From Terriglobales bacterium (GTDB lineage: Bacteria; Acidobacteriota; Terriglobia; Terriglobales; Acidobacteriaceae), in NCBI GenBank assembly GCA_016185365.1, contig JACPNP010000060.1, positions 1 through 64,000 of the forward strand: a DNA stretch of 64,000 nucleotides, written 5' to 3'. Positions within the stretch are counted from its first letter, which is position 1. Each line of letters opens with the position of its first letter. Positions 8,389-16,507 of the stretch are shown piece after piece. The notes beneath the pieces are model-generated. The model was given only the letters and a program-made list of their open reading frames with translations. It did no database searches and was not told the DNA's origin. The translations under genes and the position numbers were made by a program.

Positions 8389-9410
8389 ATCTTGCTCCAC
8401 AACTCGGCGCGCGGGTCCTGTGGATTCAGCCTGGCCAGTTCGCGCAGGATCTCTTTGGAACGCTCATCCTGGATGGGCGGCACCACCACTTTCACTTCCA
8501 CGATCTGGTCGCCCACCGCGCCGTCTTTGGTCGCCGACTTCACGCCCTTCTCCCGCATGCGCAGCTTTTGCCCGCTCTGGGTGCCCGGCGGGATCTTCAG
8601 GTGGGCGCGTCCGCCATGCGGACCGGAGTCGCCGATGGTCGGCACCTCGATCTTCGCCCCCAGCGCCGCTTCCGTGGGCGTGATGGGCACGGTGATGAAG
8701 ATGTTGTCGCCTTCGCGCCGGAACACCGGATGCTCACCGGTGCGGATGATGAGATACAGGTCACCCGCCGGGCCATGCTTCGCTCCGGGATAGCCTTTGC
8801 CGGGGACCCGGATGCGCTGCCCGTCGCGCGTGCCCGGCTTCAGCCGCACTTCCACCGGTTCGAGGCGGACCTGCCCGTTCGGCTCATGGCGCTGGATGTT
8901 GATGCGCACCGTGCCCCCGCGGATCGCGTCCCAGAATCCGACGTTGGCCTGATACTCCAGGTCCTGCCCCGGCATAGGGCCGCTGGGCTCGCCGCCGAAG
9001 CCGGAGAACATATTGCTGAAGATGTCCTTGAAGCCGCGCCGTCCGCCCTCCGCTTCGCTGAAATCAAAATCGCCGAAGTCGAAGTGGACCTCCTGCGCGC
9101 CGCCGGGGCCGGTGCGCACGCGCTGGCTGCCTCCGGGAAATCCGCCGCGGGCATAGGCCTCGGCCGCCGCCGGGTCGATGTTGTCCGAGTAATATCCCAG
9201 TTGGTCGTAGATCTTTCGCTTCTTGGGCTCGCTGAGGACATCATTGGCTTCAGATATCTCTTTGAACTTCTCCTCGGCGGTCTTGTTGTTGGGATTGACG
9301 TCCGGATGGTACTTGCGCGCGAGCTTCTTGAAGGCTTTACGGATGTCCTCTGTCGAAGCCGTCTTCTTCACGCCGAGCAGCGCGTAGTAATCTTTGGTCT
9401 GTGCGGACAT
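8385..9410 (-). CDS. dnaJ: DnaJ-class co-chaperone without zinc finger (CbpA/DnaJ2 type)
   Basis: The protein has 341 residues. The J domain covers residues 5-75 with the HPD tripeptide (RKYHPDVNP) that stimulates the DnaK ATPase. A Gly/Phe-rich linker follows (about 85-145), then the two C-terminal substrate-binding domains. The four CxxCxGxG zinc motifs of class A DnaJ are absent, so this is the class B form. It sits downstream of dnaK and upstream of hspR on the same strand, so it is probably under HspR control. grpE is not in the window. A heptamer repeat array begins 13 nt upstream of its start. Confidence 0.93.
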   Translation of the reverse strand: MSAQTKDYYALLGVKKTASTEDIRKAFKKLARKYHPDVNPNNKTAEEKFKEISEANDVLSEPKKRKIYDQLGYYSDNIDPAAAEAYARGGFPGGSQRVRTGPGGAQEVHFDFGDFDFSEAEGGRRGFKDIFSNMFSGFGGEPSGPMPGQDLEYQANVGFWDAIRGGTVRINIQRHEPNGQVRLEPVEVRLKPGTRDGQRIRVPGKGYPGAKHGPAGDLYLIIRTGEHPVFRREGDNIFITVPITPTEAALGAKIEVPTIGDSGPHGGRAHLKIPPGTQSGQKLRMREKGVKSATKDGAVGDQIVEVKVVVPPIQDERSKEILRELARLNPQDPRAELWSKI

Positions 9411-9422
9411 GGAATGATTGGT

Positions 9423-9564
9423 GATTTGCGATTTACGATTTACGAATTACGATTTGGGAATTTTCTCCATGAAATCTGGTTACCGCCTTTGGTTCCGAAA
9501 CCCAATGTCAGAGATCACAAATCAGAGATCACAAATCGAACATCGTACTTCGTAAATCGAACAT
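9423..9564. repeat. Two inverted heptanucleotide arrays between dnaJ and the DUF4440 gene
   Basis: Bases 9423-9457 are five consecutive 7-mers: GATTTGC, GATTTAC, GATTTAC, GAATTAC, GATTTGG. Bases 9509-9564 are eight consecutive 7-mers: CAGAGAT, CACAAAT, CAGAGAT, CACAAAT, CGAACAT, CGTACTT, CGTAAAT, CGAACAT. Some units of the second block are the complement of the first (CGTAAAT against ATTTACG), so the blocks can pair imperfectly. The second block ends one base before the DUF4440 stop codon. No gene is seen in the interval. Confidence 0.85.
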
Positions 9565-9565
9565 T

Positions 9566-10072
9566 CTATTTCGCCGCCGGCTCGGCCTGCTTGGTCGCCT
9601 GCCAGGCCACCGCCTGCCAGCGGCCGTTGCGCTTCACGAATGTGCCCGTGTTCAGGTAATAGGCTGTTTCCACCTTGCCGTCTTTCTCCGTCCGGCCCAC
9701 AAGGCGGAAGGCCAGCACCGCGGTGTTGCCGTACTGGTGGATCTGGATGTCTTCCGCGCTGTAGGTGACCTTGGGGTCATCCGGCTTGGGAGGCGGTGCG
9801 GAAGATACGCCCTTCATGATGTCCGCTTTCGTGCGGCGGACGCCCCCGGAGCCGGTGTAGATCAGGTCGTCGGCCCAGAACTTGTTATGGATGGCCGCAT
9901 CATTCCGCCCGGCGCCGTCAAGAAACTCGGTGAGCAGCGCTTTGAGTGCGACTGAGGCCGAAGCCTGAGTTGCCCCGGACTTGGCCTTGGTGGGATTCAC
10001 GCCCTGCCCCGTTGCCAGCGCGCTGGCCAGCAGGATCATGGCCACCGCCTGCGGGATATGAAGATTGCGCAT
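9566..10072 (-). CDS. Exported SnoaL/NTF2-like (DUF4440) protein
   Basis: The protein has 168 residues with a signal peptide (AVAMILLASALATGQG). A single NTF2-like cone domain follows: LLTEFLDGAGRNDAAIHNKF, then WADDLIYTGSGG and a C-terminal GRWQAVAWQAT strand pair. This matches the DUF4440/SnoaL-like pattern. The substrate is unknown. It lies between dnaK and dnaJ on the same strand, which is unusual company, so heat-shock co-expression is possible but unproven. Confidence 0.75.
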   Translation of the reverse strand: MRNLHIPQAVAMILLASALATGQGVNPTKAKSGATQASASVALKALLTEFLDGAGRNDAAIHNKFWADDLIYTGSGGVRRTKADIMKGVSSAPPPKPDDPKVTYSAEDIQIHQYGNTAVLAFRLVGRTEKDGKVETAYYLNTGTFVKRNGRWQAVAWQATKQAEPAAK

Positions 10073-10086
10073 GCAAATCTCCTTCT

Positions 10087-10142
10087 AACCGCAAAGGACA
10101 CAAAGGTTTCTCTCTTCCGATCCCTTCGTGTCCTTCGTGGTT
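10087..10142. repeat. Imperfect 20-bp inverted repeat between the DUF4440 gene and dnaK
   Basis: The left arm (10087-10106, AACCGCAAAGGACACAAAGG) matches the complement of the right arm (10123-10142) at 17 of 20 positions. It lies just downstream of dnaK on the minus strand. It may terminate or attenuate the dnaK transcript, or be one copy of a dispersed repeat. Confidence 0.6.
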
Positions 10143-10148
10143 CGATCG

Positions 10149-12062
10149 TTATTTCTTCTCGTCCACGTCCACGTACTCGGCGTCGATCACGCCTTCCTCT
10201 TTTTTGGCTTCCGTTTCCGGAGGCGCACCGGCGGCGGCCTCGCCGCCCGGCGCGCCCGCGCCGGCCGCTTTGTACATCTGCTCGGCCAGCTTGTGCGACG
10301 CCGTGACCAGGCGCTCGCGCGCCGAGTCGATGATGGCCTTGTCCTCGCCTTCCAGCGCCTTCTTGGCGTCGGCCAGCGCGGACTCGACCGCGGACTTCTC
10401 GTCGCCCGAGATCTTGTCGCCGTGCTCCTTCAGCATCTTCTCCACGCTGTAGACCAGCGAGTCGAGCTGATTGCGGCTCTCCACCACCTCGCGCTTCTCC
10501 TTGTCCTCGGCGGCGTGCGCATCGGCCTCTTTGGCCATGCGGTCCACTTCGTCCTTGCTCAGGCCGGACGACGACGTGATGGTGATCTTCTGGTCCTTGT
10601 TGGTGGCCTTGTCCCGCGCGGTGACGTTGAGGATTCCGTTGGCGTCGATGTCGAACGTGACCTCGATCTGGGGCACGCCCCGCGGCGCCGGCGGGATCCC
10701 GCTCAGGTGGAACTTGCCCAGTGTGCGGTTGTCCCGGGCGAATTGACGTTCACCTTGCAGGATATGCACCTCCACCGACGACTGGCTGTCCGCCGCCGTG
10801 GAGAAGACCTCCGTCTTCTTGGTTGGGATGGTGGTATTGCGCGGGATCATGACCGTACTCACGCCGCCCAGCGTCTCGATGGAGAGCGAGAGCGGGGTCA
10901 CGTCCAGCAGCAACAGGTCTTTCACCTCGCCCGCCAGCACGCCGGCCTGCACCGCCGCGCCGATGGCCACCACTTCATCCGGATTCACGCCCTTGTGCGG
11001 TTCTTTGCCGAACAATTCCTTCACCAAGGCCTGGATGCGCGGCATGCGCGTCTGTCCGCCGACCAGAACCACTTCATCGATCTTGCTCTTGTCGACACCT
11101 GCGTCCTTAAGTGCTTTGACACAAGGCTCCACCGAGCGCTGGATGATGTCTTCGATCAGCGACTCGAGTTTCGCCCGGGTCATGGTCTTCACCAAGTGCT
11201 TGGGCCCGGAGGCGTCCGCCGTGATGAACGGCAGGTTGATCTCCGTCTGCATGGTGGTGGAGAGCTCGATCTTGGCCTTCTCGGCCGCGTCGCGCAGACG
11301 CTGCAGCGCCATCTCATTGCCCTTGGCGCGCAGGTCGAGGCCTTCGTCCTTCTTGAACTCATCCGCCAGCCATTCCACGATGCGCTGGTCGATGTTGTCA
11401 CCGCCCAGGTGGGTGTCGCCATTCGTGGACTTCACTTCGATCACGCCTTCGCCGACTTCGAGGATGGAAATGTCGAACGTGCCGCCGCCGAAGTCATAGA
11501 CGGCTATGGTCTCGTCCTTCTTCTTGTCGAGTCCATAGGCGAGCGCGGCCGCCGTGGGCTCGTTCACGATGCGCTTCACGTCCAGTCCGGCGATCTTGCC
11601 GGCGTCCTTGGTCGCCTGGCGCTGCGCGTCATTGAAGTACGCGGGCACGGTGATGACGGCTTCCGTCACCGAACTGCCGAGGTAGTCTTCGGCCGCCTTC
11701 TTCAGTTTTTGCAGGATCATGGCCGAGACTTGCGGCGGGGTGTACTCCTTGCCCTGCGCCATCACGGCCACATGGTCACCCGATTTGATGACCTTGTACG
11801 GCACCATCTTGGCTTCTTCGGTGATCTCGTCATTGCGACGGCCCATGAAGCGCTTGATGGAGTAAACAGTGTTCTCCGGATTGGTGATGGCCTGCCGCTT
11901 GGCTACCTGCCCCACCAGCCGCTCCCCGGATTTGGTGAAACCAACCACCGAGGGCGTGGTCCGGCCACCCTCTTCGTTCGCGATGACCTTGGGCTCGCCG
12001 CCCTCCATGACTGCGACCACAGAGTTCGTGGTTCCCAGGTCTATTCCGATTATCTTGCCCAT
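10149..12062 (-). CDS. dnaK: Hsp70 chaperone DnaK
   Basis: The protein is 637 residues from the ATG at 12062, which is preceded by AGGAGGCGG. The ORF-track version runs through the promoter. The ATPase domain opens with [13 protein letters not shown], with the second phosphate motif at [12 protein letters not shown] and AYGLDKK. The substrate-binding domain holds [17 protein letters not shown], and the C-terminal lid ends in a Gly/Ala-rich tail with the acidic VDVDEKK end. It is the central ATP-dependent folding chaperone, working with the downstream DnaJ. The promoter overlaps a HAIR operator for HspR. Confidence 0.97.
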   Translation of the reverse strand: MGKIIGIDLGTTNSVVAVMEGGEPKVIANEEGGRTTPSVVGFTKSGERLVGQVAKRQAITNPENTVYSIKRFMGRRNDEITEEAKMVPYKVIKSGDHVAVMAQGKEYTPPQVSAMILQKLKKAAEDYLGSSVTEAVITVPAYFNDAQRQATKDAGKIAGLDVKRIVNEPTAAALAYGLDKKKDETIAVYDFGGGTFDISILEVGEGVIEVKSTNGDTHLGGDNIDQRIVEWLADEFKKDEGLDLRAKGNEMALQRLRDAAEKAKIELSTTMQTEINLPFITADASGPKHLVKTMTRAKLESLIEDIIQRSVEPCVKALKDAGVDKSKIDEVVLVGGQTRMPRIQALVKELFGKEPHKGVNPDEVVAIGAAVQAGVLAGEVKDLLLLDVTPLSLSIETLGGVSTVMIPRNTTIPTKKTEVFSTAADSQSSVEVHILQGERQFARDNRTLGKFHLSGIPPAPRGVPQIEVTFDIDANGILNVTARDKATNKDQKITITSSSGLSKDEVDRMAKEADAHAAEDKEKREVVESRNQLDSLVYSVEKMLKEHGDKISGDEKSAVESALADAKKALEGEDKAIIDSARERLVTASHKLAEQMYKAAGAGAPGGEAAAGAPPETEAKKEEGVIDAEYVDVDEKK

Positions 12063-12123
12063 TGCTTTCCGCCTCCTGCGTATAAGTGCTTTACTATCAA
12101 TTAATTGTAGTGAAACCAAAGCT

Positions 12124-12152
12124 AGTATAAAACTTGAGTGACTTATTGTCAA
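12124..12152 (-). promoter_or_regulatory. Sigma70-type promoter of dnaK
   Basis: On the minus strand TTGACA (12152-12147) is followed after exactly 17 nt by TATACT (12129-12124). This is close to consensus. Transcription would begin near 12117, leaving a leader of roughly 55 nt before the AGGAGG and ATG of dnaK. Confidence 0.85.
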
Positions 12153-12153
12153 G
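12133..12153. promoter_or_regulatory. HAIR operator for HspR
   Basis: The plus strand reads CTTGAGT-N7-TGTCAAG. The known HAIR consensus is CTTGAGT-N7-ACTCAAG, so 12 of 14 arm positions match. The operator covers the -35 hexamer and most of the spacer of the dnaK promoter, so HspR binding would block RNA polymerase. hspR itself is the last gene of the same cluster, which gives autoregulation. Confidence 0.85.
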
Positions 12154-12200
12154 CATTGGATGCGCCGGGAAACCAGCCGGATGCGCGGAATCAAAGAGTT

Positions 12201-12224
12201 ATGGGCGGGCCGAAGCCCGCCCAT
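12201..12224 (-). terminator. Terminator-like hairpin after the beta-barrel gene
   Basis: A perfect 10-bp stem (ATGGGCGGGC / GCCCGCCCAT) closes on a 4-base loop just after the minus-strand stop at 12248. The following tract has few T residues, so termination may be weak. Confidence 0.55.
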
Positions 12225-12247
12225 CGGGGGAGGTTGAGTTGGATCGG

Positions 12248-12790
12248 CTATTTACCGCCGAAGCGGAACAATATGCCTGTGGAGTAGCGGAAGTGATTCT
12301 GACTATCCCCGCCAAAACGGGTGAATTGATAGTCTGTTTGCGCCAGGCGCCAGGCAAAATGCTTGGCCAGATTCAGATCGAGCCCGCCGCCGAACGTCAT
12401 GGCGAATGCGTTGTCGCTGGTGGAGATGCCGGCCAGGCGATTGTTGACGTGAGCGCCGCCGAAGAGCGCGTGGGTAAAGACGTTGAACCGGTCCCGGCGC
12501 AGAGTGAATCGCGGACCGAATTCATACGTGTAGAGGTCGCTGTTCAGACCGGTGCCTCCCAGGTCCCGGCCAAAGGACCCGTTGAAATCGCCTTCCAGCC
12601 CGAAGTAACGGTTGACGTTGAATGCGGCGGAAGTATCGAACCCGTTGAAGTTCTGTCCGCCCACCCCTCCGCCCGGATTCGCCCGCAGGTAGGAGTAGCC
12701 GGCGAAGATCTCGCTCTTCGGCACATCCTGGGCGAACGAAGCACATGCAAGTACAGCAAAAGTAAATACGACTGCTATCAATCTTTTCAT
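12248..12790 (-). CDS. Small outer-membrane beta-barrel protein (OmpA/OmpW-like porin family)
   Basis: The protein is 180 residues from the ATG at 12790. A clean signal peptide ([20 protein letters not shown]) is followed by [12 protein letters not shown], the usual first strand of the outer-membrane beta-barrel family common in Acidobacteria. Alternating strands continue to [13 protein letters not shown]. The listed ORF start at 13000 adds an implausible N-terminus. The gene stands alone, transcribed toward dnaK. Its ligand or role is unknown. Confidence 0.8.
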   Translation of the reverse strand: MKRLIAVVFTFAVLACASFAQDVPKSEIFAGYSYLRANPGGGVGGQNFNGFDTSAAFNVNRYFGLEGDFNGSFGRDLGGTGLNSDLYTYEFGPRFTLRRDRFNVFTHALFGGAHVNNRLAGISTSDNAFAMTFGGGLDLNLAKHFAWRLAQTDYQFTRFGGDSQNHFRYSTGILFRFGGK

Positions 12791-13088
12791 GAATGGGTCC
12801 CTTTCTTCGTTTATGTGTTGGAACGGACCGCTCCCGCTCTCCGGCATGGGCGGAGAGGCTTGTAAGACATCGGGCATGTCTTTCTTGCAAAGCGGCGGGA
12901 ACAGCGTTGACTTAATCTCAATAGATGAATATTTGCCGCGTGGGGTTGCTCCGCACGGCGATGGCCCGGAGGGGTACGAAGCGCGGAAATTTCCGTGCAC
13001 GACTTTCTGATTCTGCTACTATCGCCAACATTCTGCCGGTTGATTTCTCGGCCGGTGAAAATCGCTGCCCGCTTCAGAAAGGACTTCG
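12791..13088. other. Divergent intergenic region
   Basis: This 298-nt gap between the barrel gene and the APC permease holds no convincing gene. A weak promoter candidate on the plus strand is TTGACT (12907) with a 17-nt spacer and TATTTG (12930). No riboswitch structure was recognised. Confidence 0.4.
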
Positions 13089-14447
13089 ATGAACGCACCC
13101 TCGCGCCACCGCGCGCGCAAGCTCACCACCCTCCCATTGATCGCCGCCACCTTCTTCATGGTGGCCGGCGGTTCCTACGGTCTGGAAGAGATGATCGCCA
13201 AGACCGGGTTCTCCACCTCCATCCTCATCCTGCTGCTTGTGCCTCTCGTCTGGAGCCTGCCCACGGCCCTCATGCTGGCCGAGCTCTCCAGCGCGCTGCC
13301 CGCGGAGGGCGGCTTCTACGTCTGGGTGCGCCGCGCCCTGGGCCCGTTCTGGGGGTTCCAGGAAGCCTGGCTCTCGCTGGTGGCCAGCATCTTTGACATG
13401 GCCATCTACCCCACCATCTTTGTGCTCTATCTGGCCAAGCTCTGGCCGTGGGCCGGTGAAGGCGGCCACGGCATGATGATCGGCGCGGCGCTCATCACCG
13501 CTTGCACGCTGTGGAACCTGCGCGGCGCGCGCGCCGTGGGGGATTCATCAATCCTTTTCGCGCTGGCGCTGCTAAGTCCATTCTTTGTGATGACCGTGCT
13601 GGGTCTCTGGAAGGGACACGGCTCTCTGGTACTCGCGCCGGATACCAACCGTCACGCCGATCTCCTCGGCGGGATCCTCGTGGGTATGTGGAACTTCATG
13701 GGCTGGGACAACGCTTCCACCGTCGCCGGCGAGGTGGAGAACCCGCAGCGGACGTATCCCCTGGCGATGATCGGCGCGGTGCTGCTCGTGACCATTGATT
13801 ACGCTCTGCCGGTGATGGCCGTGAGCCGCACCGGCATCGACGCCAGCTCGTGGGACACCGGTTCCTGGGTGGACGCCGCCGCATACATTGGCGGACCGTG
13901 GCTGGGCTACGGGGTGATCGTGGGCGGGATGCTCTGCGGCGCGGGCATGTTCAATGCGCTCATCATGTCCTATTCGCGGCTGCCGATGGTGTTGGCGGAG
14001 GACGGTTATCTGCCGAAAGTCTTTGCCCGGCGCATCGAGAGCACGCAAGTCCCCTGGGTCTCTGTCATCTCGTGCGCGGTGGCCTGGTCCGTGGCGCTGG
14101 GACTGAACTTCGAGCGGCTGATCATGATCGACGTGCTGCTCTATGGCGCGGCGCTGGTGCTGGAGTTCATCGCGTTGGTCGCTCTGCGCATTCTGGAGCC
14201 GGAGTTGCCCCGTCCCTTCCGCGTGCCCGGCGGGACCGTGGGTGCGGTGCTGGTGGGCATTGTTCCGACTGCGCTGATCGCCATCGCTTTCATCAAGAAC
14301 CGTGACGAACAGATCGGCGGCATCAGCGCGCTCTGGCTGGCGCTGTTTCTGATCGTGCTGGGACCATTGCTGTATGGATTCGCGGAGTGGCGCAAAGCGC
14401 GAAGCGCGCGTCTTCCCGTCCCGCAGACAGATGATGCCGGGATCTGA
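13089..14447 (+). CDS. APC-superfamily amino acid permease
   Basis: The protein has 452 residues and about 12 hydrophobic segments. The first helix has the APC signature region (FFMVAGGSYGLEEMI). LPAEGGFYVWVRRALG corresponds to the conserved helix 2-3 loop, and EVENPQRTYPLAM to the conserved helix 6-7 loop. It should be an inner-membrane secondary transporter for amino acids or amines; the substrate is unknown. It is flanked by unrelated genes and ends at a bidirectional hairpin. A second APC permease lies at 18.7 kb. Confidence 0.85.
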   Translation: MNAPSRHRARKLTTLPLIAATFFMVAGGSYGLEEMIAKTGFSTSILILLLVPLVWSLPTALMLAELSSALPAEGGFYVWVRRALGPFWGFQEAWLSLVASIFDMAIYPTIFVLYLAKLWPWAGEGGHGMMIGAALITACTLWNLRGARAVGDSSILFALALLSPFFVMTVLGLWKGHGSLVLAPDTNRHADLLGGILVGMWNFMGWDNASTVAGEVENPQRTYPLAMIGAVLLVTIDYALPVMAVSRTGIDASSWDTGSWVDAAAYIGGPWLGYGVIVGGMLCGAGMFNALIMSYSRLPMVLAEDGYLPKVFARRIESTQVPWVSVISCAVAWSVALGLNFERLIMIDVLLYGAALVLEFIALVALRILEPELPRPFRVPGGTVGAVLVGIVPTALIAIAFIKNRDEQIGGISALWLALFLIVLGPLLYGFAEWRKARSARLPVPQTDDAGI

Positions 14448-14452
14448 AAAAC

Positions 14453-14477
14453 AAGGCCATGCGGCGAGCATGGCCTT
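14453..14477. terminator. Bidirectional terminator between the APC permease and DUF1272 genes
   Basis: A perfect 10-bp stem (AAGGCCATGC / GCATGGCCTT) has loop GGCGA. Read on the minus strand it is followed by GTTTTTCAG, a good U-tract for the DUF1272 transcript. On the plus strand a weaker T/C tract follows, 6 nt after the permease stop. Confidence 0.8.
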
Positions 14478-14479
14478 AT

Positions 14480-14659
14480 TCATTTCTTCTTGCGGGTCGG
14501 GCGCGGCAGGAGTTCCCCGCTGCAATTCGGACAGACGTGCTTCATCGCGGCCGTGCATGACGGACAGAACGTGCACTCATAGGAACAGATGAACGCGGCG
14601 CCATCCATCGCCAGCGCCGCTCCGCATTTCTCGCACTTCGCGCGCATCTCTAATGCCAT
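14480..14659 (-). CDS. DUF1272 family small zinc-ribbon protein (missing from ORF track)
   Basis: The protein has 59 residues, too short for the supplied ORF list. It contains four Cys pairs or near-pairs: KCEKCG, ICSYECTFC, CPSCTA and HVCPNCSG. This is the pattern I know as DUF1272, probably binding two zinc ions. It ends in a basic tail (RPTRKKK). The start ATG at 14659 opens the only frame that keeps all cysteines, and the frame stops at a TGA directly before a terminator hairpin. Function is unknown. Confidence 0.85.
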   Translation of the reverse strand: MALEMRAKCEKCGAALAMDGAAFICSYECTFCPSCTAAMKHVCPNCSGELLPRPTRKKK

Positions 14660-14706
14660 GATGGTTTCCCGGCCTCGATCGGTTTCTATTTCCCTCTTAC
14701 CTGCGC

Positions 14707-14794
14707 ACTTGCCTTTGCTTTCGCATTTTTACTTGTTTTAGCTTTTGGTTTTGCTGACAACTGACTACTGACGACTGATTTCTGATTCTCAATC
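14707..14794. repeat. Hexamer array followed by heptamer array at the reductase stop codon
   Basis: Bases 14707-14754 read as eight 6-mers of the NTTTGC type (ACTTGC, CTTTGC, TTTCGC, and later TTTTGG, TTTTGC). Bases 14753-14787 read as five 7-mers: GCTGACA, ACTGACT, ACTGACG, ACTGATT, TCTGATT. The stop codon of the reductase lies in the next unit (CTCAATC). No gene is seen from 14660 to 14788. Confidence 0.8.
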
Positions 14795-15535
14795 GTACCG
14801 TTCGAACACGATCTGTTTCTTGTCCCATCCGAAGGTCTCGCCCAACAGTTTGCGATTGGCGGAGACCATCAGGTTCAAGCCGCAGATGTAAGCGTCCATC
14901 TCATCCTTGCCATGACCGGCGCGCGCTTCCAGTATCTCCTGCACGCGGTCCTGCACGTAGCCTTTCCTGCCGGTCCAGCTTTCCTGCGGACGGCTGAGCG
15001 TGGGCTGGTAATGGAAATTCGGGTGTTGCTCCGCCATCGCCTTGAAATAGTCGGCGTAATAAAGCTCGGCCTCGGTGCGGGTTCCGTAAATGAGGTAGAT
15101 CTCGCGGCCCTCGTGTCTCAGTTGGTCCCCGGCGAAGAGCCACTCCACAAAGCCGCGCATCGGCGCCACGCCGGTCCCGGTGGCGATGAACAGGCAGTCC
15201 CGCAATGGCTGGCGCAGCACAAAATGACCATGCGGACCGTGCAACTGGACCGTCTGGTCCTGTTCCAGGTCACAGAGATAGTTGGAGAAGAAGCCGTTTT
15301 CCACCCGGTTGAGGCACAGGTCGAAGCGATTGTTGCCCTTGGGCCCGGAGGCGATGGAATACGCCCGGGTCATCTGCTTCTCTTCCTTCTTGGCCAGCAT
15401 GGAGACGAACTGTCCGGCGGTGAACTCGAAGCGCTCCAGTTCCTCCACCACGAATTCCAGGTGTTTGCACTGGGCGCGTTCGGAAAGCGTCTCGGACTGG
15501 AGAAGGCGGGCGGTGTAGATCGGTCGCTGGACCAC
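14789..15535 (-). CDS. fpr: Ferredoxin/flavodoxin--NADP(+) reductase
   Basis: The protein has 248 residues, the usual size of bacterial Fpr. FAD is bound by RAYSIASGP (about residue 57), and the NADP half carries ATGTGVAPMRGFVEW (about 118). LIYGTRTEAELYYADYF and CGLNLMV are the conserved nicotinamide-side motifs. The C-terminus ends with an aromatic (FERYD) that stacks on the flavin in this family. It moves electrons between NADPH and ferredoxin or flavodoxin. No ferredoxin gene is adjacent. Confidence 0.9.
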   Translation of the reverse strand: MVQRPIYTARLLQSETLSERAQCKHLEFVVEELERFEFTAGQFVSMLAKKEEKQMTRAYSIASGPKGNNRFDLCLNRVENGFFSNYLCDLEQDQTVQLHGPHGHFVLRQPLRDCLFIATGTGVAPMRGFVEWLFAGDQLRHEGREIYLIYGTRTEAELYYADYFKAMAEQHPNFHYQPTLSRPQESWTGRKGYVQDRVQEILEARAGHGKDEMDAYICGLNLMVSANRKLLGETFGWDKKQIVFERYD

Positions 15536-15573
15536 GCGGTTCGGTTCCCTCTATTCGTTCTTTCGATTGTAAG

Positions 15574-16500
15574 TCATGCCGCCGGGACCAGGTCGATAAC
15601 GGTGACTTCCGGCCGCGCCCGGAAGCGCACCCGCGGCGCCCGGCCGCCTTCCATCCCGATGCCGCGATTCACATACAGCCAGGTCGGCCCCACATGGTAA
15701 AGCCCGGCCTCGTATTTCTTGTCATAGCGGGAATATGTGACCAGCGCGCCGTAGAACGGGAGCGCCACCTGGCCGCCGTGCGTGTGACCCGCGAGATAAA
15801 GATCAATACCTTCGCCTGAGACTTCTTGTATTCGGTCCGGGAAATGATGAACGAAGATGCGGAACTCTTCTTTAGGGACAGCGAAGAATGCGTATTCGAC
15901 CGAATCCGGGCTGTTCGCCCCCAATCCTGAAATGACCAGCTCCTGGCCACGAATGTTCAATCTCTGTGCTTGTCCGTTCAGTTCGGTCACTCCGGTGCCC
16001 TTGTGGATCGCCGTCACCTCGCGAAAATAATCCCAATTGCCCCGGACAACAAACGTGGGCGCGATCGCGCTCAGCTTGCGCATCAACCCTTGGAATCGCC
16101 CGATCGCCTCGTAATCATTCACCGCGTCCCCGGCGAAGACGATCAGGTCCGGCTTTTGCTCGGCAATGACCTGGGCCAGGCGGTCTTCCAGCCGCGGCTT
16201 GGCGTCACAGTGCAGGTCGCTGATCTCAACGATGCGGATCGGTTGCGATCCCTTGGGAAGTTTACTGGTCGCGATCCGCACGGGCATCACTTCCAGCCAG
16301 TAGGGCTCGACGTAGTGACCGAAGGCCACGCAGACTGCACCCAAAGCCGCCAGAGAAAGTACGGCTTTCGAACGCCAGCTCAGGGGACGCGGTTTGCGCA
16401 AGAACTTCCGCGCAAGCCATTCAAGAGAGATCAGCCCGGCGGTGGAGAACACCGCCAGCACGACTGTAAGAAACAACAAGACGCGCAGTTCCGGGCGCAA
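15574..16500 (-). CDS. Membrane-anchored calcineurin-like metallophosphoesterase (YkuE/YaeI type)
   Basis: Two hydrophobic N-terminal helices are followed by a metallophosphoesterase domain. Its metal motifs are EISDLHCDAKP, VFAGDAVND, VVRGNWD, FVHHFPD and LAGHTHGGQ. The usual GNHD is GNWD here. The family hydrolyses phosphodiesters, often on lipids at the membrane. The listed ORF start lies inside glmS. The TTG at 16500, 8 nt after the glmS stop with GGAG upstream, gives a sensible 308-residue protein whose first helix begins at once. Confidence 0.8.
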   Translation of the reverse strand: MRPELRVLLFLTVVLAVFSTAGLISLEWLARKFLRKPRPLSWRSKAVLSLAALGAVCVAFGHYVEPYWLEVMPVRIATSKLPKGSQPIRIVEISDLHCDAKPRLEDRLAQVIAEQKPDLIVFAGDAVNDYEAIGRFQGLMRKLSAIAPTFVVRGNWDYFREVTAIHKGTGVTELNGQAQRLNIRGQELVISGLGANSPDSVEYAFFAVPKEEFRIFVHHFPDRIQEVSGEGIDLYLAGHTHGGQVALPFYGALVTYSRYDKKYEAGLYHVGPTWLYVNRGIGMEGGRAPRVRFRARPEVTVIDLVPAA

Positions 16501-16507
16501 GGGCGGA

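Noticed and set aside
9423-9564. CRISPR array
   Set aside because: The repeats are 7 nt in direct tandem with no unique spacers.
8250-9659. Plus-strand ORF of 469 codons opposite dnaJ
   Set aside because: Shadow of dnaJ; the translation of its 3' part is the word array, not protein.
10128-12104. Long plus-strand ORF of 658 codons opposite dnaK
   Set aside because: It is the antisense shadow of dnaK, with His/Leu/Arg-rich low-complexity translation and no motif. High-GC codon use keeps the opposite frame open.
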